Source of the DNA: an uncultured Lentisphaeria bacterium
Lineage (GTDB): Bacteria > Verrucomicrobiota > Lentisphaeria > JABSQK01 > CAJWLW01
Direction of reading: 5' to 3'
DNA: 10,517 bases
NCBI GenBank assembly: GCA_913042885.1
Contig: CAJWLW010000159.1
Location: 1 to 10,517, forward strand
A program made the translations under genes and the position numbers. Below, piece after piece: positions 1 to 7,713 of the stretch. Each line of letters begins with the position of its first letter. Position 1 is the first letter of the stretch. The notes under the pieces are model-generated. The model saw only the letters and a list, made by a program, of their open reading frames with translations, was not told where the DNA came from and did not search any database.

Positions 1-2
1 AA

Positions 3-1109
3 TCCTATCGCGACCTGCCCATCCTGATCAATCAGTGGGCCAATGTCGTGCGCTGGGAAATGCGCACCCGCATGTTCCTGCGCACCAGCGAATTCCTTTG
101 GCAGGAGGGCCACACCGCCCACGCCACCGAGGCAGAAGCGATGGAGGAAACCATCCGCATGCTGGATGTCTATGCCGACTTTGCCGAAAACTACATGGCG
201 ATGCCTGTCATCAAGGGCGAAAAAACCGCCGCCGAACGCTTCCCGGGCGCCGTCAACACCTGGTCGATCGAGGCCATGATGCAGGACCGCAAAGCTCTGC
301 AGTCCGGCACCTCCCACTTCCTTGGCCAGAACTTCGCCACCGCCTCCGGCATCAAGTACCTGAACGAACACGGCCGGGAGGAATTCGCCTGGACCACGTC
401 CTGGGGCGTCTCGACCCGGCTCATCGGCGGCCTGCTCATGACCCACAGCGACGACGACGGCCTGCTGTTGCCGCCACGCCTGGCACCGGCGCACGTCGTC
501 ATCCTGCCGGTCATGCACAAAGAAGAAACTCGAGCCCAGGTCTTGGAATACTGCGAAAACCTCGCGGCTGAAATACGCGCTATTTCTTACGACGGGCGCC
601 CTGTCGAAGTCGAAGTCGATACCCGCGACCTGCGTGGCGGCGAAAAAGTTTGGCACTGGATCAAGAGCGGCATTCCCATCCGTCTGGAGGTCGGTCCACG
701 CGATGTCGAGTCGGACGCCGTCTTCGCCGCGCGACGTGACCATTCGCACAAGGACAAGCAGTCCATACCTCGCGCCGAATTCATCGGGAGCGTCGCCGGC
801 ATTCTGGCCGAGATCCAGGACGGCCTGCTCGAACGTGCTGTCGAATTTCGTGCTGCCAATACTGCCAACATCGACAACAAAGACGAATTTTACGACTTCT
901 TCACCCCGCAGAACCGGGACAAACCTGAAATCCACGGCGGCTTCGCCATGTGTCACTGGAACGGCAAAGACGATGTCGAGAAACAGGTCAAGGACGATCT
1001 CAACGTCACCATTCGCTGCATCCCCAACGACGCCGAACCCGAATCCGGCACCTGCGTCATCTCCGGCGAACCCAGCCAACGCCGCGTTGTCTTCGCCAAA
1101 TCCTATTAA
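3..1109 (+). CDS. proS: Prolyl-tRNA synthetase, archaeal/eukaryotic-type (5' truncated by window edge)
   Basis: Cytoplasmic class II aminoacyl-tRNA synthetase that charges tRNA-Pro with proline. The open frame runs from base 3 without a start, so the N-terminus, perhaps 120-140 residues, lies upstream; 368 residues are visible. Fragment residues 21-40 hold class II motif 2 (RTRMFLRTSEFLWQEGHTAH). Residues about 135-146 hold motif 3 (GVSTRLIGG), followed by a DDDGLLLPPRLAP segment leading into the anticodon-binding domain from about residue 163. The C-terminal domain (about 300-368) ends in TIRCIP, GTCVISG and the terminal Tyr seen in this class. The archaeal-like subfamily (ProRS type 3) lacks the long editing insertion of the E. 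coli-type enzyme, and none is visible here. In the C-terminal domain only three scattered cysteines remain, so the structural zinc site of archaeal enzymes is probably lost. It converges on hemA with a 39-bp gap and shows no functional link to the heme genes. Confidence 0.95.
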   Translation, partial: SYRDLPILINQWANVVRWEMRTRMFLRTSEFLWQEGHTAHATEAEAMEETIRMLDVYADFAENYMAMPVIKGEKTAAERFPGAVNTWSIEAMMQDRKALQSGTSHFLGQNFATASGIKYLNEHGREEFAWTTSWGVSTRLIGGLLMTHSDDDGLLLPPRLAPAHVVILPVMHKEETRAQVLEYCENLAAEIRAISYDGRPVEVEVDTRDLRGGEKVWHWIKSGIPIRLEVGPRDVESDAVFAARRDHSHKDKQSIPRAEFIGSVAGILAEIQDGLLERAVEFRAANTANIDNKDEFYDFFTPQNRDKPEIHGGFAMCHWNGKDDVEKQVKDDLNVTIRCIPNDAEPESGTCVISGEPSQRRVVFAKSY

Positions 1110-1148
1110 GTTCGAACGGCCGGAACCGGTCCGCGGGATTGCGGTCGC

Positions 1149-2447
1149 TCATTCCTTGTGCAACCCGAGGATCCGCCGCGCCCAGAGAATCGTGGCGTGC
1201 CCGTCACCCTGCTTCGACGCTTCACGCATGGCCTCCGTCGGCGGGTGGACAATTTTCCCGACGACGCGACTGAGCAGCCTGCGCACTTCTTCCTTGTCTT
1301 TATCGGACAGATGATCGAGACGCGTCAGGACGGCTTGGAACTCGTCCGTGGCAATCGCTTCGGCGTTCGCCCGGAAATCGCGGATCGTCGTGCCGGCGTT
1401 CGCGGCACGGCATTCATTCACATAGGCCGCCAGCGCCTTGTCAATGATAGCCTCGGCCCGTTCGATTTCGCTCTGCAGCCGGGCACGATTGCGATTGGCT
1501 ACTCCTCGCAGATCGTCGATATTGTGTAAGTACACCTGCTCGATTTCACTGACGTCAGGATCGACATTTCGCGGGACACCGAGGTCAAAGATCAGCAGCG
1601 GCCGATCACGTCGCCCGATATGTGCGGCCGCAACAACGGACTCGTCAGTACCGACACAGGTTACGACAATATCCGCCCCGGCCAGGCGCCCCGGCAACGA
1701 CTCAAGATCTCCCAGTTCAATGTGATTCTTCTCCGCCCAGGCTGTGCGCGCCTCCGGCTGGCGACTCAGCGCCGTAACGTTGCGCGCGCCGGCATCACGC
1801 ATTTCCTTCAGCGTCACCTCGGCGATGTCACCGGTCCCAACCACAACGATCGATGCCGACGCCAGAGTATCGAAAACGGCCTGCGCCAACTGCACGGCAG
1901 CACCGGGCACAGAGGCGCGGTACAACTTGAGCGTAGCGTCGGACCGCACCGTTTTCGCCACTTCGAACGCTTTCTGGAACAGGACATTGAAGCAAGCCTG
2001 CGAGGCACCCGCGTGCCGCGCAATTTCATAGGAGCGCTTGACCTGATGATGAATCTGCGTTTCCCCGACAATCATCGACTCGAGGCCGGACACGACGCGA
2101 AACAGGTGGGCCGCCACCGCCGGCCCCCGGTACTGGTATGAAAGGGCCTCGATTGTCGCCGGTGCCTGCTTATTGCCAAGTGCATCGAAGAAGTCTGCCA
2201 CCGACGGCTCGCTGTCAGCGACCCAGTAGAATTCGGTGCGGTTACAGGTCGACAGTGCGACGATTTCCCTGAGTCCGAGGTCGGCGCGCAGCTTGACCAA
2301 CAGTGAATCAAGCTCATCCAGCTGAAAGGATATCTGCTCGCGCGTTTCGACCTTCGCGGCATTGTGATCGACACCAACCAGCCTCAACGGGTCGATCAGC
2401 GGCGTGTCGCCCGGGGTGTCCCAGATTGATTGTGCAGCGGTATTCAC
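1149..2447 (-). CDS. hemA: Glutamyl-tRNA reductase
   Basis: NADPH-dependent reduction of glutamyl-tRNA-Glu to glutamate-1-semialdehyde, the first committed step of C5-pathway tetrapyrrole synthesis in the cytoplasm. Visible features of the 432-aa protein are: the N-terminal catalytic domain with GVDHNAAKVETRE (25-37) and the nucleophile Cys68 in LSTCNRTE; the GLESMIVGETQIHHQVK signature (121-137); a Rossmann NADPH domain starting VVVGTGDIAE (201-210); and a C-terminal helical dimerisation domain (about 310-432). Length matches the family. The start is GTG at 2445-2447, five bases after the stop of the upstream ccsA-like gene and without a Shine-Dalgarno sequence. Family members usually begin a few residues before the GxxH motif, so about 20 residues here are extra. 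An in-frame TTG at codon 21 would give a conventional N-terminus and is an alternative start. It is very probably co-transcribed with, and coupled to, the ccsA-like gene. Confidence 0.96.
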   Translation of the reverse strand: MNTAAQSIWDTPGDTPLIDPLRLVGVDHNAAKVETREQISFQLDELDSLLVKLRADLGLREIVALSTCNRTEFYWVADSEPSVADFFDALGNKQAPATIEALSYQYRGPAVAAHLFRVVSGLESMIVGETQIHHQVKRSYEIARHAGASQACFNVLFQKAFEVAKTVRSDATLKLYRASVPGAAVQLAQAVFDTLASASIVVVGTGDIAEVTLKEMRDAGARNVTALSRQPEARTAWAEKNHIELGDLESLPGRLAGADIVVTCVGTDESVVAAAHIGRRDRPLLIFDLGVPRNVDPDVSEIEQVYLHNIDDLRGVANRNRARLQSEIERAEAIIDKALAAYVNECRAANAGTTIRDFRANAEAIATDEFQAVLTRLDHLSDKDKEEVRRLLSRVVGKIVHPPTEAMREASKQGDGHATILWARRILGLHKE

Positions 2448-2452
2448 AGTGA

Positions 2453-3268
2453 TTAGTATGGATGAACGCTGCGATGCAACAGCGTACCTGCGAAGAATGC
2501 CAGCGCCACACAGACAAATCCCATCGTCCCGGCAACGACGACGGCGCGATTACAAAAGCCGCGGCTGCGACGCACCAGCCAACCGCAGGCGTAGCAGCCG
2601 AAACCGATCAATGTGAGCCAGACCGTGGGATCTTTGTACCAGACGGCCGCGGCACGCCCGGCACTGGGAATGCCGACGACACCCAGCACGATCGCTGCGG
2701 CAATCAGCAGCAGTCCCCAGCCGGTCGATGACATGTAGAACCTATCGATACTGGTTAATGCCGGCCATGGCAGTCCGTCGACAAACGGATCGTTCGACTT
2801 CAGTGATTGACTGCGCGTCAGGAACAACACGCCGGTCACGCAGGAGATCACCAAAACGGCATAGCCGATGACCATGAGAAAAATATGCATCGAGCGCAGG
2901 GCATCGATCTGTTCGGGATCCGGCCGAATGCCCCGCGGGAAAGCGAGTTGTCCAAGGGCGACCGCGGCAGCCAGCAGACACAGAACCCCCACCGCCAGGT
3001 GTGGGGAACGGAAATGGCGACTGCTGGCAAAACAAATTCCCAGGACAGCCAGCACGACGACGGCCAACATGCCCCAGGCATCAAACAGCACGCAATAGGG
3101 GTACACGATTCCAGCCCACAGCAGCCACGCCAGTTGCGTCGCCGCCGCGCTGGCAGAAGCAATCCAGAACGGACGCAGGCTGCCCGGATTCTGTTGCTTC
3201 AGGCGGATGACGCCCAGAATTGCAGCCAGCCAGAGCAGGCCATGAGAGGTGAGCAGGAGGATGTTCAT
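2453..3268 (-). CDS. CcsA/HemX-like cytochrome c assembly family membrane protein
   Basis: A 271-aa integral membrane protein with about eight hydrophobic segments (approx. 5-22, 34-56, 66-83, 88-108, 127-150, 183-202, 214-232, 243-263). Conserved-looking points are His128 in SMHIFLMVIGYAVL, the WYKDPTVW segment (210-217) in the place of the tryptophan-rich heme-handling (WWD) loop of CcmC/CcsA, and His265/His269 at the C-terminus. This matches the cytochrome c assembly (CcsA/CcmC/HemX) family, whose larger members present heme to apocytochromes at the outer face of the membrane. HemX, encoded next to hemA in Bacillus, instead lowers HemA levels. The short length, weakened WWD loop and position five bases ahead of hemA make the HemX-like role the better inference, but a cytochrome c maturation role cannot be excluded. 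The ATG at 3266-3268 lies about 28 nt from the predicted transcription start, and no Shine-Dalgarno is seen. Confidence 0.85.
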   Translation of the reverse strand: MNILLLTSHGLLWLAAILGVIRLKQQNPGSLRPFWIASASAAATQLAWLLWAGIVYPYCVLFDAWGMLAVVVLAVLGICFASSRHFRSPHLAVGVLCLLAAAVALGQLAFPRGIRPDPEQIDALRSMHIFLMVIGYAVLVISCVTGVLFLTRSQSLKSNDPFVDGLPWPALTSIDRFYMSSTGWGLLLIAAAIVLGVVGIPSAGRAAAVWYKDPTVWLTLIGFGCYACGWLVRRSRGFCNRAVVVAGTMGFVCVALAFFAGTLLHRSVHPY

Positions 3269-3292
3269 CGGTAGTCGGTTGTTACGTTGGAT

Positions 3293-3311
3293 TTATACAG
3301 ATATTATACAG
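3293..3311. repeat. Tandem TTATACAG direct repeat in the divergent promoter
   Basis: TTATACAG occurs at 3293-3300 and again at 3304-3311, an 11-bp period or about one helical turn (CTGTATAA on the minus strand). The right copy overlaps the predicted -10 box of the leftward operon and the left copy covers the probable transcription start. This geometry would suit an operator, but two copies of an A+T-rich octamer can also be two overlapping -10-like elements. Confidence 0.45.
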
Positions 3312-3331
3312 TCGCAATTTCTCACGCACAA
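3303..3331 (-). promoter_or_regulatory. Predicted sigma70-type promoter of the ccsA-like/hemA operon
   Basis: Read on the minus strand, TTGTGC (3331-3326) is followed after exactly 17 bases by a perfect TATAAT (3308-3303). Transcription would start near 3296-3297, giving a leader of about 28 nt before the ATG at 3268. The surrounding A+T content is clearly higher than in the flanking genes. The -35 box is weak (TTG plus poor matches), so an activator or the nearby repeat may matter. Confidence 0.6.
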
Positions 3332-3335
3332 CGGC

Positions 3336-3366
3336 TTGAGCAAACCGGCCGAGTCGCGGGCATATT
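3336..3366 (+). promoter_or_regulatory. Weak candidate promoter for the hemC-hemB-hemE-hemY operon
   Basis: TTGAGC (3336-3341) and CATATT (3361-3366), each matching four of six consensus bases, are separated by 19 bases, which is longer than ideal. Transcription would start near 3373, about 36 nt before hemC. The -10 lies inside a small inverted repeat GCAT-ATTAC-ATGC (3360-3372). A rightward promoter must lie in or near this 140-bp gap because the genes diverge, but the exact boxes are uncertain. Confidence 0.3.
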
Positions 3367-3408
3367 ACATGCAGTGACACCAGTTCAATTTTTACCGCTT
3401 ATTTACGA

Positions 3409-4335
3409 ATGACTACCCAGCGCTCCATCCGTCTTGGCAGCCGCGGCAGCGGCCTGGCACTCGCCCAAACCGAGTCCATCGCCGCCGAGCTGGCCGGTCG
3501 AGGACACAAAACCGAGACCGTCGTCATAAGCACTCGCGGCGACCGCGACCTGACGAAGCCGTTGCCCGAGCTCGGCGGCAAAGGCGTATTTACCGAGGAA
3601 CTCGAGGCTGCGCTGCGGGCCGCCGACATCGACCTGGCCGTACACAGCCTTAAGGATCTGCCGGTCGACGACGTTCCCGGACTGCTGACGGCAGCCTGCT
3701 CGGAACGTGCCGACCCGCGTGATGTGCTGATCAGCCGGTGCGGCAACGGCCTCGCCGAATTGGCCGCCGGCGGACGCATCGGCACGGGCAGTCTACGGCG
3801 GATCGCCCAACTGCGAATCATCCGCCCGGATCTGGTGTCGGTACCGTTACGCGGCAATATTGATACGCGCATTCGCAAAGTGCTCGATCCCGGCGGCGAT
3901 TACGACGCCATCATTCTGGCGGCGGCCGGTCTGCACCGGCTTGGGCTGGACACGCACATCACCGAATACCTGACCGTCGAACAAATGCTGCCGGCACCCG
4001 GCCAGGGAGCAATCGGCATTCAATGCCGTGTCGACGACGAATGGATGAAATCCGAACTGAAAACAATCAACCACAACCCGACCCGCGCTGCCGTCACGGC
4101 AGAGCGCACCTTTCTGTCTGCGCTCGGTGGCGGCTGCCAACTGCCGCTCGGGGCCCTCGCAACGATCGACGGTGACGCCCTGACCTGCCACGGGTTGGTT
4201 GCGGCGACCGATGGTGAGCGCATCGTGCGCGTACGCGCCTCGGGCGACGCCGCAACGCCTGAAGCTGTCGGCACCGAGTTGGCACAACAGGCGATCGACG
4301 CAGGCGCCGACGAAATCATCCGGGAGGCATCATGA
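3409..4335 (+). CDS. hemC: Hydroxymethylbilane synthase (porphobilinogen deaminase)
   Basis: Polymerises four porphobilinogen molecules into the linear tetrapyrrole hydroxymethylbilane in the cytoplasm. The 308-aa protein has the usual family length. It opens with [14 protein letters not shown] (7-20), has TRGDRD (42-47), and carries the catalytic Asp83 in HSLKDLP (79-85). SLRRIAQL lies at 128-135, APGQGAIGI at 196-204, and Cys243 in [11 protein letters not shown] is the residue that binds the dipyrromethane cofactor. The ATG start places the first strand at the expected distance. No Shine-Dalgarno precedes it. It is the first gene of the rightward operon, and its last four bases (ATGA) are shared with the start of hemB. 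It is not fused to a HemD domain, and hemD, which in many bacteria follows hemC, is absent here. Confidence 0.97.
   Translation: MTTQRSIRLGSRGSGLALAQTESIAAELAGRGHKTETVVISTRGDRDLTKPLPELGGKGVFTEELEAALRAADIDLAVHSLKDLPVDDVPGLLTAACSERADPRDVLISRCGNGLAELAAGGRIGTGSLRRIAQLRIIRPDLVSVPLRGNIDTRIRKVLDPGGDYDAIILAAAGLHRLGLDTHITEYLTVEQMLPAPGQGAIGIQCRVDDEWMKSELKTINHNPTRAAVTAERTFLSALGGGCQLPLGALATIDGDALTCHGLVAATDGERIVRVRASGDAATPEAVGTELAQQAIDAGADEIIREAS
4322..4327 (+). promoter_or_regulatory. Shine-Dalgarno sequence of hemB
   Basis: GGGAGG ends four bases before the hemB ATG at 4332 and lies within the last codons of hemC. It is the only near-perfect Shine-Dalgarno in the window. With the ATGA overlap it fixes the hemB start and supports reinitiation coupling. 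Confidence 0.65.
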
Positions 4336-5306
4336 ATCTTCCACATCGACCACGACGGCTGCGACGCACACCGGCGCTGCGGCGTATGCTGAGCGAAACA
4401 GCGTTGTCACCCGCTGATTTCATCGCGCCGTTGTTTATTGTGCACGGCAACGACATATCCAACCCGATCGCCTCCATGCCGGGAGTCGCCCAGTTGTCCG
4501 TCGACCGGGCAGTTGCGGAATCCGCAAAAATCGCCGCACTCGGCATTCCGGCAGTGTTGCTTTTCGGGTTGCCGGCAACAAAGGATGCGGTCGGTCAAGA
4601 GAACTTCGCCGACGACGGCATCATCCAGCAGGCAGTCCGCGCCATCAAAGCGGCGGTGCCTGAACTGGTCGTCATTACCGACGTGTGCCTGTGCGAATAT
4701 ACCGATCATGGCCATTGCGGCGTACTCGACGGCGAAGAGATCCTCAACGACGAGACGCTGGAAGTCCTGCAACGCGTCGCCGTCTCGCACGCTGCGGCCG
4801 GCGCTGATGTTGTGGCACCAAGCGGCATGATGGACAGTATGGTCATTGCTATCCGCGACGCCCTCGACGGGGACGGTCATGAACAAGTCTGCATCCTGAG
4901 TTATGCCGTCAAATACGCCAGCGGCTTTTACGGTCCATTCCGCGACGCGGCCGACGGTGCCCCGGCGTTTGGTGATCGGCGGAGCCATCAGATGGACCCG
5001 GCCAACGCCCGTGAAGCGATTCGCGAAGTGTTGCTGGACATCGATGAAGGCGCCGACATGGTCATGGTCAAGCCGGCCCTTTCATATCTCGATGTGATCA
5101 GTCAGACGCGCGAACTCTGTTCGTTGCCGGTCGTCGCATACAACGTCAGCGGCGAGTACTCGATGGTCAAGGCGGCGGCAGCCAGCGGCTGGCTCGACGA
5201 GCGTACGGTCACGATGGAAATCCTGACATCTATCAAGCGCGCCGGCGCCGACCTGATCATCACCTACCACGCAGCCGACGCCTGTCGCTGGCTGGCGGAA
5301 AACTGA
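4332..5306 (+). CDS. hemB: Delta-aminolevulinic acid dehydratase (porphobilinogen synthase)
   Basis: Condenses two 5-aminolevulinate molecules to porphobilinogen. The 324-aa TIM-barrel protein shows the two active-site lysines, Lys194 in [16 protein letters not shown] and Lys247 in [12 protein letters not shown], where Lys247 would form the Schiff base. Cys119, Cys121 and Cys129 in [15 protein letters not shown] form the triple-cysteine zinc site. It is therefore predicted to be a Zn-dependent enzyme rather than the Mg-only type that has Asp residues there. The C-terminal half includes the usual YNVSGEYSM (270-278). The start is fixed by the GGGAGG ribosome site and ATGA overlap with hemC. 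The stop TGA shares one base with the hemE ATG. Confidence 0.97.
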   Translation: MNLPHRPRRLRRTPALRRMLSETALSPADFIAPLFIVHGNDISNPIASMPGVAQLSVDRAVAESAKIAALGIPAVLLFGLPATKDAVGQENFADDGIIQQAVRAIKAAVPELVVITDVCLCEYTDHGHCGVLDGEEILNDETLEVLQRVAVSHAAAGADVVAPSGMMDSMVIAIRDALDGDGHEQVCILSYAVKYASGFYGPFRDAADGAPAFGDRRSHQMDPANAREAIREVLLDIDEGADMVMVKPALSYLDVISQTRELCSLPVVAYNVSGEYSMVKAAAASGWLDERTVTMEILTSIKRAGADLIITYHAADACRWLAEN

Positions 5307-6355
5307 TGTCCCGAGCCGATCGATTTCTCAACGCGTGCCGCCGCCAGCCAGTCGATGCGACGCCAGTATGGCTGATGCGTCAGGCCGGCAGGTATATGCA
5401 GGCGTATCGTGACCTGCGCGCGAAATACAAGATCCTCGAGTTGATCAAGGCTCCCGAACTGGCGGCCGAAGTCACCCTGCAGCCGATCAATGCGTTTGAT
5501 CTGGACGCCGCGATCGTCTTTGCCGATATCCTGCCGATCCTCGAGCCAATGGGGCTGCAACTCGAATTCGTCAAAGGCGACGGGCCGATCATCCACAATC
5601 CCGTGCGCTGCGCTGCGGACATCGCAAATCTGCAGACCCCGCACGCCGCCGAAGCACTCCAGTTTACCATTGAAGCGGTGCGCCTGAGCGTTTCCGAACT
5701 GAACGGCAAGGTGCCGCTCATCGGATTTTCCGGCGCCCCGTTTACTGTTGCGACGTATGCGATCGAGGGCGGTGCGTCGAAGAATTTCCTGCACGTCAAA
5801 GGCCTCATGCATGAATCACCGCAAGACTGGCACGCCCTGCAGGAAAAGCTGGCTGTGATGATCGCCGATTACTTGTGCGCCCAGATCGAAGCGGGCGCCG
5901 ATGCTGTGCAACTGTTCGATTCGTGGATCGGAATCCTGTCACCAACCGATTACCGCAGCTTCGCCATGCCGCACACGCAACGAGTCATCGACACGGTCAA
6001 GGCGCAGCATCCCGATACACCACTCATTCTCTTCGGCACCGGCTGTGCCGGGTTGCTGTCGATCTTCAAGACACTCGGTCCGGATGTCATCGGCATCGAC
6101 TGGCGGCTCGACCTGGCGGAAACCTGGGACACCTTGGGCGACGTCGCGGTGCAGGGCAATCTCGATCCGATTATTCTGACGACCACCCCCGACACTGTTC
6201 GTGAGCACGCCGGCCGCATTCTCGGCAGCGTCTCCGGCAGGACCGGGCACATCTTCAACGTCGGCCACGGCATCGTCCCGCAGACACCCGAGGAAAATGT
6301 CGCGCTGCTGGTCGATTTCGTCCACCAACATACCAGTGTGTCATGTCCGGAGTAA
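5306..6355 (+). CDS. hemE: Uroporphyrinogen III decarboxylase
   Basis: Removes the four acetate carboxyls of uroporphyrinogen III to give coproporphyrinogen III, with no cofactor. The 349-aa protein has normal length. The N-terminal signature PVWLMRQAGRYMQAYR (20-35) supplies Arg25 and Arg29. The catalytic Asp74 sits in FADILP. Tyr151 lies in GFSGAPFTVATYAIEGG (140-156), the second family signature. His321 is in FNVGHGIVPQTPEENV (318-333). These are the substrate-binding residues known for the family. The ATG overlaps the hemB stop by one base (TGATG), with only a loose purine-rich GGCGGA upstream. The C-terminal 13 bases overlap hemY. The product is a substrate for either the protoporphyrin- or the coproporphyrin-dependent branch. 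Confidence 0.97.
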   Translation: MSRADRFLNACRRQPVDATPVWLMRQAGRYMQAYRDLRAKYKILELIKAPELAAEVTLQPINAFDLDAAIVFADILPILEPMGLQLEFVKGDGPIIHNPVRCAADIANLQTPHAAEALQFTIEAVRLSVSELNGKVPLIGFSGAPFTVATYAIEGGASKNFLHVKGLMHESPQDWHALQEKLAVMIADYLCAQIEAGADAVQLFDSWIGILSPTDYRSFAMPHTQRVIDTVKAQHPDTPLILFGTGCAGLLSIFKTLGPDVIGIDWRLDLAETWDTLGDVAVQGNLDPIILTTTPDTVREHAGRILGSVSGRTGHIFNVGHGIVPQTPEENVALLVDFVHQHTSVSCPE

Positions 6356-7710
6356 TCATTGTCGGCGGCGGCATTTCGGGACTGGCTACAGCCTGGTACC
6401 TATCGAAGCATGACATTCCGTGCACCGTGCTCGAGGCTGGCGAGCGCTGCGGCGGCAGAATCGTCACCGAGCGTGTTGACGATTTCCTGATCGAAGGCGG
6501 CGCCGACAGCGTCCTGACCCAGAAGCCCTGGGCGATCGACCTCTGTCGCGAGCTTGGCCTCGAAGACCAACTGCAACCGACACGCAGTGAGCGCCCCCGG
6601 TTCTTCATTCTGCACAACAGCGAACTGATGCCAATGCCGGATGGCATGGTTCTGATGATCCCGACCGACGCAGCAGCGTTCCGACGCAGCCCACTGATCT
6701 CAGACACCGGCAAAGAGCGCATGCTGCAGGAGCGCGACATCCCATGCGGCCCTAAGCAGAAGGATGAGAGCCTGGACGCTTTCATAACTCGCCGATTTGG
6801 TCGCGAATGCCTCGAGACAATCGCCGGCCCGCTGCTCGGTGCCATTTATATGACGCCGCCGGAAAAGCTGAGCATGCGCTGTGCCTTCCCACGATTCCTC
6901 GATGCCGAGCAGAAACACGGCAGCCTCATTCGCGCCATGGAAAACCGGCCGAGCGGCGGCAAACCCTCGAGCATGTTCACGACTCTCGCGAGCGGCATGG
7001 GCACGATGATTGACGCTCTCGTCGAGCAGCTTGGCAACAGGATCAAAACCGGCGTCACGGTTTCCAGCCTCGAAGCGAAAGACAACGGGTTCGCAGTGCA
7101 TACCAACCACGGCACCGAAACCGCGCATGCGATAGTCATGGCCTGCCCTGCCGCCGGCGCCGCATCGATCTGCCGCAGCCAACTGCCGACGCTCGCCGCC
7201 GACCTCGAGACGATCAACCACGTATCCACCGCCACCGTGTCACTGGGCTTCGCGTCCGATCAATTGCATAGTTCGCAAATTCCGGACGGCACCGGTTTCG
7301 TTGTGCCGGCAGGTGAGCAACGGAAAATCCAGGCATGCACCTGGGTATCGAACAAATTCGCGGGCCGCACCGCGGGCGACACCGTGCTGCTGCGCGCCTT
7401 CATGGGCGGGCCGGACAATGGCGAATGGGTGATGCAGACAGCCGACGAAGCTTTGGTCGAAATTGCGCTCGGCGAATTGCGCGATATCATGGGGTTCTCG
7501 GCAACGCCCTCGATCACTCGAGTCTACCGCTGGCCGGATGCGCATCCGCAGTACGAAATGGGGCACCTCGAACGTGTCGAACGAATGGAAGCGGCGGTAC
7601 GCGACGCCGGTAACCTGTACCTGTGCGGCTGGCCCTATCGCGGCAACGGCATCCCCGACTGCGTGCGCTGCGCGCAGGAAACAGCAGACCGGATCAAGGA
7701 AAACCTCTGA
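6343..7710 (+). CDS. hemY: HemY-type protoporphyrinogen/coproporphyrinogen III oxidase (FAD)
   Basis: Flavin-dependent oxidation of a porphyrinogen to the porphyrin with O2. The 455-aa protein starts with a dinucleotide-binding fold, VIIVGGGISGLATAWYL (4-20), with the acidic end of the motif at LEAGERCGGRI (30-40) and EGGADSV at 51-57. The C-terminal FAD signature is GNLYLCGWPYRGNGIPDCV (423-441). Overall layout and length agree with HemY/PPOX rather than with the unrelated HemG or HemJ enzymes. Sequence alone does not say whether it acts on protoporphyrinogen IX (classic branch) or on coproporphyrinogen III (CgoX of the coproporphyrin-dependent branch). That depends on which other late heme genes the genome has. 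The start overlaps hemE by 13 nt and has no Shine-Dalgarno sequence, implying coupled translation. The remaining ambiguity is the gene name (hemY versus cgoX). Confidence 0.93.
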   Translation: MSGVIIVGGGISGLATAWYLSKHDIPCTVLEAGERCGGRIVTERVDDFLIEGGADSVLTQKPWAIDLCRELGLEDQLQPTRSERPRFFILHNSELMPMPDGMVLMIPTDAAAFRRSPLISDTGKERMLQERDIPCGPKQKDESLDAFITRRFGRECLETIAGPLLGAIYMTPPEKLSMRCAFPRFLDAEQKHGSLIRAMENRPSGGKPSSMFTTLASGMGTMIDALVEQLGNRIKTGVTVSSLEAKDNGFAVHTNHGTETAHAIVMACPAAGAASICRSQLPTLAADLETINHVSTATVSLGFASDQLHSSQIPDGTGFVVPAGEQRKIQACTWVSNKFAGRTAGDTVLLRAFMGGPDNGEWVMQTADEALVEIALGELRDIMGFSATPSITRVYRWPDAHPQYEMGHLERVERMEAAVRDAGNLYLCGWPYRGNGIPDCVRCAQETADRIKENL

Positions 7711-7713
7711 GCT

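Noticed and set aside
1110..1148. G+C-rich near-palindrome (CCGGAACCGG, CGGTCCG) between convergent proS and hemA as a shared terminator
   Set aside because: The stem is only about four to five pairs and no T-run follows on either strand, so it does not meet the form of an intrinsic terminator.
634..1314. Long open frame across the proS end and into the hemA 3' region on the plus strand
   Set aside because: Its translation is Ser/Pro/Thr-rich with no domain, it shadows proS and antisense hemA, and high G+C content explains such open frames.
1620..2141. Plus-strand open frame of 173 codons antisense to hemA
   Set aside because: Arg-rich shadow translation of the well-supported hemA coding strand with no family resemblance or ribosome site.
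5264..5812. Minus-strand open frame of 182 codons opposite hemB/hemE
   Set aside because: Antisense shadow of hemE, whose signatures are complete; no promoter or domain supports it.
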